This document shows positions 14,035 to 17,631 of a stretch of 17,631 bases of DNA, piece by piece. The position numbers and the translations under genes were made by a program. Under the pieces are notes generated by a model. That model did no database searches. It had not been told where the DNA came from and saw nothing but the letters and a program-made list of their open reading frames with translations. Origin of the DNA: Leptofilum sp050292445. GTDB taxonomy: Bacteria > Chloroflexota > Anaerolineae > Promineifilales > Promineifilaceae. The stretch covers positions 1 to 17,631 of the forward strand of contig JBNKLQ010000119.1 of assembly GCA_050292445.1 (NCBI GenBank), given 5' to 3'. Numbering within the stretch: the first letter of the stretch is position 1; every line of letters begins with the position of its first letter.

Positions 14035-14050
14035 ATGTTACGCATAACAT
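14035..14050. promoter_or_regulatory. Operator O4 in the leader of the aldo/keto reductase gene
   Basis: ATGTTACGCATAACAT is the best palindrome; with two more bases on each side (14033-14052) the symmetry extends to 20 bases except for the inner C/A pair. It is centred 45 bases from O3 and about 156 bases from O2, so looping or cooperative binding is possible. Confidence 0.72.
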
Positions 14051-14096
14051 AAGGCACTCTGATAGCTTGTCTGCACGATTGATTTTGGGAGGAATG

Positions 14097-15140
14097 ATGG
14101 CAAATATATCTACTTTTGCAATTGCACCAGATGGCGTTGATCCGGCATCGGTCCCCGCGCGAACTTTGTGGAATGGGGCACAAATTCCCGCTGTGGGATT
14201 GGGTACATTTGGGTCGGACAGCATTTCTGGTGAGGCAGTGGCCGCTGCGGTGAAAGAAGCGATTGCTCTAGGCTACCGGCACATTGACTGTGCGGCTGTT
14301 TATGGCAATGAGCATCTAATTGGTGAGAGCCTCCGCGAGGTGCTGGCCAGCGGCCTGGTCAGGCGAGAAGAATTGTGGATCACTTCAAAATTGTGGAATG
14401 ACAAACATGCCGAGGCGGATGTGATTCCTGCGTTTCAGAAGTCCCTGCGAGACTTGCAGCTGGATTATCTGGACCTGTATCTGATCCATTGGCCATTTCC
14501 TAACCATCACGATCCAGGGGTAGATGTGAATGCGCGCGATCCCTATGCCATCCCTTATAGCCACGAAACCTACATGAAAACCTGGCGGCAGCTAGAGAAA
14601 TTGGTTGATATGGGCTTGGTAAAACATATTGGCACTTCCAACATGACTCAGCCCAAGCTGGATCTGTTGCTGCGTGACGCCCGCATCAAGCCAGCTGTGA
14701 ATGAGATGGAGCTGCATCCGCACTTTCAGCAGCCGGCGCTTTTCCAATACTGTTTGGACAACGAGATTGTGCCTATTGGGTATTCGCCGATAGGTTCCCC
14801 GGCGCGACCGCCCCGCGACACAACCCCAGAGGATACGGTGGATATTGAGGACCCGGTGATTGTGGCCATTGCCCAGCGGTTGGGCGTGCATCCGGCGGTG
14901 GTCTGTGTGAAGTGGGCGGTACAGCGAGGCCAGGTGCCGATTCCGTTTTCTACCAAGCGCCGGAATTTTTTGAGCAATCTGCAAGCGGCCGTTTCTGCTC
15001 CGCTAACTGATGAAGAGATGGCGGCCATTGCCCGTATCGACAAAAATTGCCGCCTCATCAAGGGGCAGGTGTTTTTATGGGAAGGGGCCGAGAGTTGGGA
15101 AGCGCTGTGGGACGTAGATGGGGTGATTGCCACAAGATAA
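14097..15140 (+). CDS. Aldo/keto reductase (NADPH-type aldehyde or sugar reductase)
   Basis: From the ATG at 14097 the protein has 347 residues. GGAGG (14088-14092) is 4 bases before this ATG and only 1 base before the ATG at 14094, so the second is preferred; upstream in-frame starts lie within the operator region. The TIM-barrel aldo/keto reductase tetrad is complete: Asp64 and Tyr69 (HIDCAAVYGNE), Lys98 (ITSKLW) and His131 (LIHWP). GTSNM follows the barrel middle, and PIPFSTKRRNF near the C-terminus is the coenzyme phosphate-binding loop that usually indicates NADP(H). Possible roles are reduction of L-lactaldehyde released by the aldolase, or reduction of a sugar to a polyol; the sequence alone does not decide. 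It is the first gene of the operon facing away from the regulator and the most directly controlled by its operators. Confidence 0.9.
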   Translation: MANISTFAIAPDGVDPASVPARTLWNGAQIPAVGLGTFGSDSISGEAVAAAVKEAIALGYRHIDCAAVYGNEHLIGESLREVLASGLVRREELWITSKLWNDKHAEADVIPAFQKSLRDLQLDYLDLYLIHWPFPNHHDPGVDVNARDPYAIPYSHETYMKTWRQLEKLVDMGLVKHIGTSNMTQPKLDLLLRDARIKPAVNEMELHPHFQQPALFQYCLDNEIVPIGYSPIGSPARPPRDTTPEDTVDIEDPVIVAIAQRLGVHPAVVCVKWAVQRGQVPIPFSTKRRNFLSNLQAAVSAPLTDEEMAAIARIDKNCRLIKGQVFLWEGAESWEALWDVDGVIATR

Positions 15141-15150
15141 GAGGTGTATT

Positions 15151-16704
15151 TTGGCCCAGCAATATATTTTGACAGTTGATGTGGGGACTTCTAGCACGAA
15201 AACGGCCGTTTGGAACAGCACCGGTACCGTATTGGCCGAAGCCTTGGCAGCCTATGCCCTCCATCGCCCGGAACCCTTGTGGGCTGAAATTGACGCTAAC
15301 ATTTGGTGGCAGGCTGTCTGTGACACCATCCGCCAGGTGCTGGCCCAGGCAGACGTGAATCCCCATGACGTAGCAGGCGTTGGCGTTGATGCCGTGAGCT
15401 GGACGCTCATCCCGGTTGATGAAGCAGCGAATCCACTGGCACCTGCCATGATCTGGCTGGATCGCCGCGCGGAAGAAGAAACCGCCTGGCTGAATGGACT
15501 GCCAGAAGCCCACCACTTTGTCAATCTGGTAGCTAATCCTATCGACGCCGCCTACATCACGCCCAAACTGGTCTGGCTGCGCCAAAACCATCCACAAATC
15601 TTTGCCACGGCTTACAAGTTTCTGGAAGCAACCGGCTTTATCGTGGCTTGTTTCACTGGTCAATTTGTTTGCGATTACACTCAGGCCTACGGGTATCATT
15701 TCTTCGACATCAGAAACGAACGCTGGGATGAAGACGCGGCCGCCACAATTGGCGTGCCGTTGGCAAAGATGCCGCGTTTGTGTCCATCGAGCGAAATCGT
15801 TGGGGCCGTCACTGCCAAAGCAGCGGGTGAAACCGGCCTGCGGGCAGGCATTCCTGTTCTTGCGGGTTGTCTGGATGCGGTGGCCGGGGCCTTAGGTTCT
15901 GGCGTCACGCGGTCTGGCCAGACGAATGAACAAGGTGGTCAGGCTGGCGGTCTGGGCATCAGCCTGGATCGGGTGGTGGTAGAGCCGCGCCTGATTTTTT
16001 CGCACTACGTTTTGCCGCAGCAATATTTGCTGGCGGCGGGTACCGTGGGTGGCGGTTCGTTGGGCTGGTTTCGTGATCAATTGGGGCAGGTGGAAACGGC
16101 CGTCTCCCCCCTCATCCAACAAAATCCTTTTGAACTTTTCAGTCAGCAAGCCAGCCAATCACCGCCTGGAGCCAACGGACTCATCTTCTTGCCGTACATG
16201 GCCGGGGAACGCACGCCGCTGTGGAGCAGCGTGGCGCGCGGTGTTTTCTTCGGGCTTTCCTACAACACCAGCCGGGCCGACATGCTGCGGGCTATTATGG
16301 AAGGCTGTGCTTTTGCCGTATACGATAATTTGCAAGTTGCCGCTGAACACGGTGTAACAGTAGATGAGTATTTAGGTGCTGGCGGGGCCACGCAAAGTGC
16401 GGTTTGGTGCCAGATTAAAGCAGATGTGTATGGACGGCCGTTTATCGTAGCGCAGCGTGCCGATGGGGGTGAAGGCGGACATGGTCTAGGCCTCTTTGCC
16501 CTGACGGCGCACGCCGTCGGTCTGGCCGACGACATTGGCGACTGTGTCAATAATTTGCTGCCCCGAAGGCGTGTCTACGAACCATCGCCGCAAACCCATG
16601 CCCTTTATCAGGAACTGTTTCAGGTGTATCGCAGTGTCTCGCGCAAACTGCTGGATGACTTTGCTGACCTGGATCGAATTCAAAAAAATCAAAAAGAACA
16701 TTAA
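15151..16704 (+). CDS. FGGY-family carbohydrate kinase, xylulokinase type
   Basis: The most likely start is TTG at 15151, with GAGGTG (15141-15146) just upstream; the frame also opens at TTG 15127, but that would overlap the preceding gene with no good ribosome site. This gives 517 residues. Motifs: VDVGTSSTK (9-17), MIWLDRR (100-106), catalytic Asp242 in GCLDAVAGALGSG, PYMAGERTPLW, and AGGATQSAVWCQIKADVYGRPF. Enzymes of this group phosphorylate ketopentoses or related ketoses, D-xylulose being the commonest; the exact substrate is not determined. The stop of the reductase is 10 bases upstream, so the two genes form one transcript. It belongs to a different subgroup from the rhamnulokinase-family gene at 2162-3607. 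Confidence 0.88.
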   Translation: MAQQYILTVDVGTSSTKTAVWNSTGTVLAEALAAYALHRPEPLWAEIDANIWWQAVCDTIRQVLAQADVNPHDVAGVGVDAVSWTLIPVDEAANPLAPAMIWLDRRAEEETAWLNGLPEAHHFVNLVANPIDAAYITPKLVWLRQNHPQIFATAYKFLEATGFIVACFTGQFVCDYTQAYGYHFFDIRNERWDEDAAATIGVPLAKMPRLCPSSEIVGAVTAKAAGETGLRAGIPVLAGCLDAVAGALGSGVTRSGQTNEQGGQAGGLGISLDRVVVEPRLIFSHYVLPQQYLLAAGTVGGGSLGWFRDQLGQVETAVSPLIQQNPFELFSQQASQSPPGANGLIFLPYMAGERTPLWSSVARGVFFGLSYNTSRADMLRAIMEGCAFAVYDNLQVAAEHGVTVDEYLGAGGATQSAVWCQIKADVYGRPFIVAQRADGGEGGHGLGLFALTAHAVGLADDIGDCVNNLLPRRRVYEPSPQTHALYQELFQVYRSVSRKLLDDFADLDRIQKNQKEH

Positions 16705-16709
16705 CCCAA

Positions 16710-16746
16710 ATTGGTCCAATTTCTAAAAATTGGACCAATCTTTTTT
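16710..16746 (+). terminator. 13-bp hairpin plus T-run between the kinase and the dehydrogenase
   Basis: ATTGGTCCAATTT (16710-16722) and AAATTGGACCAAT (16727-16739) pair perfectly over 13 bp with the tetraloop CTAA, followed by C and six T residues (16741-16746). This has the form of an intrinsic terminator but the Shine-Dalgarno of the next gene (GGAG, 16747-16750) follows at once, so it may act as a partial terminator or attenuator. It belongs to the same repeat family as 514-546. Confidence 0.6.
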
Positions 16747-16756
16747 GGAGAACCAC

Positions 16757-17631
16757 ATGAAAGCAGCGATTTTAGAAAACCAGGGTGTTATAACCTATAA
16801 AGAGGTGCCAACACCCACGCCTGAACCGGGTCACGTCCGTTTGCAGGTGAAAGCCGTTTCCATTTGCGGCTCAGACATCAAGCGGTATGTGTCCGGACAC
16901 CGCATGTATCCCATTGTTTTGGGGCACGAATGTGCTGGTGTTATAGAAAGTGTCGGCGCAGGTGTCAGCAAGGAATTGATTGGCAAACACGCTTCCGTTA
17001 TCCCGGTCGTGCCTTGTTTTGAGTGTGAGCAGTGCCAGCGGGGTTATTATTCGGCCTGCCACAGCTATTCGTTTATTGGGTCGCGGCAGGCGGGCGGCTT
17101 TGCCGATTATCTGGAACTGCCAGAGCGGAACGTGCTCATCGTGCCGGACGAACTGCCGTTTGAACACGTCGCTTTGATCGAGCCCTCGACGGTGGCCCGG
17201 CACATGTTGGCCTTGGGAGATTTTCAAAAGGGGCAAACGGCCGTTGTCCTTGGTGCCGGTTCTATAGGCCTGATGATTGTGCAGTGGCTACGCATTTTGG
17301 GGGCCAGTCTCATTATTTGCACCGATGTCTCTGACGAAAATTTGGCCACAGCGCGCAAGCTGGGTGCCCATGTTACTCTGAATCCCTTGCGGGATGATGT
17401 GGTTGCAGAAGTAAGGCAACGGACTGGCGATGGGGTGGATATTTCGCTGGAAGCGGCAGGCGTGCCGCAAACGCTGGAGCAAACCATACCCATCACCCGT
17501 CCGCGCGGCAAGGTGATTTGCGGCGGCAACCAGCCCCTGGATAAAGCACTGCCCATGTCGTTTATCGAAAACATGATGCGGCGCGAATTGAGCATTATTG
17601 GCTGTTTCATGTCGTACTCGGCACCTTTTCC
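16757..17631 (+). CDS. Zinc-dependent medium-chain dehydrogenase, GatD/sorbitol dehydrogenase-like (cut by right edge)
   Basis: The frame opens at ATG 16757 with GGAG 6 bases upstream and continues for 291 codons to the window edge, so roughly the last 50-60 residues are missing. Catalytic zinc ligands Cys37, His57 and Glu58 (GHE), and the structural zinc cysteines 87, 90, 93 and 101 are present, along with the NAD loop GAGSIG (166-171). The FIGSRQAGGFADY stretch, EAAGVPQTLE, and the RRELSIIGCFMSYS ending resemble galactitol-1-phosphate 5-dehydrogenase GatD. It likely oxidises a polyol or polyol phosphate to a ketose (phosphate), or the reverse; with the adjoining xylulokinase-type enzyme this suggests polyol to ketose to ketose-phosphate. 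Substrate not known. Confidence 0.88.
   Translation, partial: MKAAILENQGVITYKEVPTPTPEPGHVRLQVKAVSICGSDIKRYVSGHRMYPIVLGHECAGVIESVGAGVSKELIGKHASVIPVVPCFECEQCQRGYYSACHSYSFIGSRQAGGFADYLELPERNVLIVPDELPFEHVALIEPSTVARHMLALGDFQKGQTAVVLGAGSIGLMIVQWLRILGASLIICTDVSDENLATARKLGAHVTLNPLRDDVVAEVRQRTGDGVDISLEAAGVPQTLEQTIPITRPRGKVICGGNQPLDKALPMSFIENMMRRELSIIGCFMSYSAPF

Larger units (their letters stand above)
134..17244. repeat. Highly iterated octamer palindrome ACGGCCGT
   Basis: Exact copies start at 134, 279, 778, 1668, 2208, 3338, 3530, 5532, 6260, 6465, 6629, 9288, 9786, 14012, 15202, 16096, 16434 and 17237. Further CGGCCGT copies with a different first base start at 7599, 9739, 10820, 10988, 11129, 12503 and 14986. 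All exact copies except 14012 lie in coding sequence, where most read as Thr-Ala-Val or as (Asn/Asp/Tyr)-Gly-Arg depending on frame. This is a dispersed genome-signature word, comparable in behaviour to HIP1 of cyanobacteria. Confidence 0.85.

Noticed and set aside
14007..14096. Longer N-terminus for the aldo/keto reductase starting at 14007
   Set aside because: It would translate through operator O4 and the iterated palindrome, and begins about 10 bases after the expected transcription start, with no ribosome site.
15127..15150. TTG start at 15127 for the FGGY kinase
   Set aside because: It overlaps the reductase stop and adds eight residues not seen in the family; TTG 15151 has GAGGTG in front.
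15058..15699. 213-codon open frame on the minus strand
   Set aside because: Antisense to the reductase end and the FGGY kinase start, both well supported.

Overview
The window is a sugar-utilisation locus from a bacterium, probably a member of the Chloroflexota (Anaerolineae/Ardenticatenia-like). That placement is an inference from gene style, a lipoprotein-type binding protein, and the dense population of short intergenic palindromic repeats; there is no rRNA or marker gene to confirm it. Coding density is high, and no tRNA, rRNA, CRISPR array or insertion sequence was seen.

Layout. A LacI-family regulator (12779-13843, minus) and an aldo/keto reductase (14097-15140, plus) diverge from a 253-base control region. 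That region holds two near-consensus sigma70-type promoters facing apart and four copies of one operator palindrome (core GTTAYGCRTAAC). Rightward are the aldo/keto reductase, an FGGY-family kinase of xylulokinase type and a zinc-dependent dehydrogenase resembling galactitol-1-phosphate dehydrogenase, which runs off the right edge. Leftward, after the regulator, lies a long same-strand series: sugar-binding lipoprotein, RbsA-type double ATPase, RbsC-type permease, a nucleotidyltransferase-GHMP kinase fusion, a GDP-mannose 3,5-epimerase-like protein, L-fucose isomerase (fucI), fucose mutarotase (fucU), fuculose-phosphate aldolase (fucA) and a rhamnulokinase-family kinase. A 296-base repeat-rich gap follows, then a tandem class II aldolase with a degenerate second half, and the N-terminal part of a gamma-glutamyltransferase that runs off the left edge.

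How it fits together. The ABC transporter, FucU, FucI, the kinase and FucA form a complete route from imported L-fucose (or a look-alike such as L-galactose or D-arabinose) to dihydroxyacetone phosphate plus an aldehyde. The aldo/keto reductase or the GatD-like enzyme could reduce the aldehyde or handle a polyol. The unexpected part is the pair placed between transporter and isomerase: a sugar-nucleotide epimerase retaining all recognisable catalytic residues, and a fused nucleotidyltransferase/GHMP kinase whose kinase half is unusually compact. Both are activities of nucleotide-sugar synthesis, not catabolism. This is the best candidate for an undescribed system: a branch that may activate part of the imported sugar, or connect a GDP-L-sugar to the fucose pathway.

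Sequence-level structure. The octamer ACGGCCGT occurs 18 times where about 0.3 would be expected by chance, mostly inside genes, like the HIP1 palindrome of cyanobacteria. Several intergenic palindrome families recur (AACCTGWCAGGTT, ATTGGWCCAAT, and ACACAGAT-, TTTGCG- and CATTCCCGC-type repeats), and most gaps of more than about 60 bases in the minus-strand series hold an inverted repeat.
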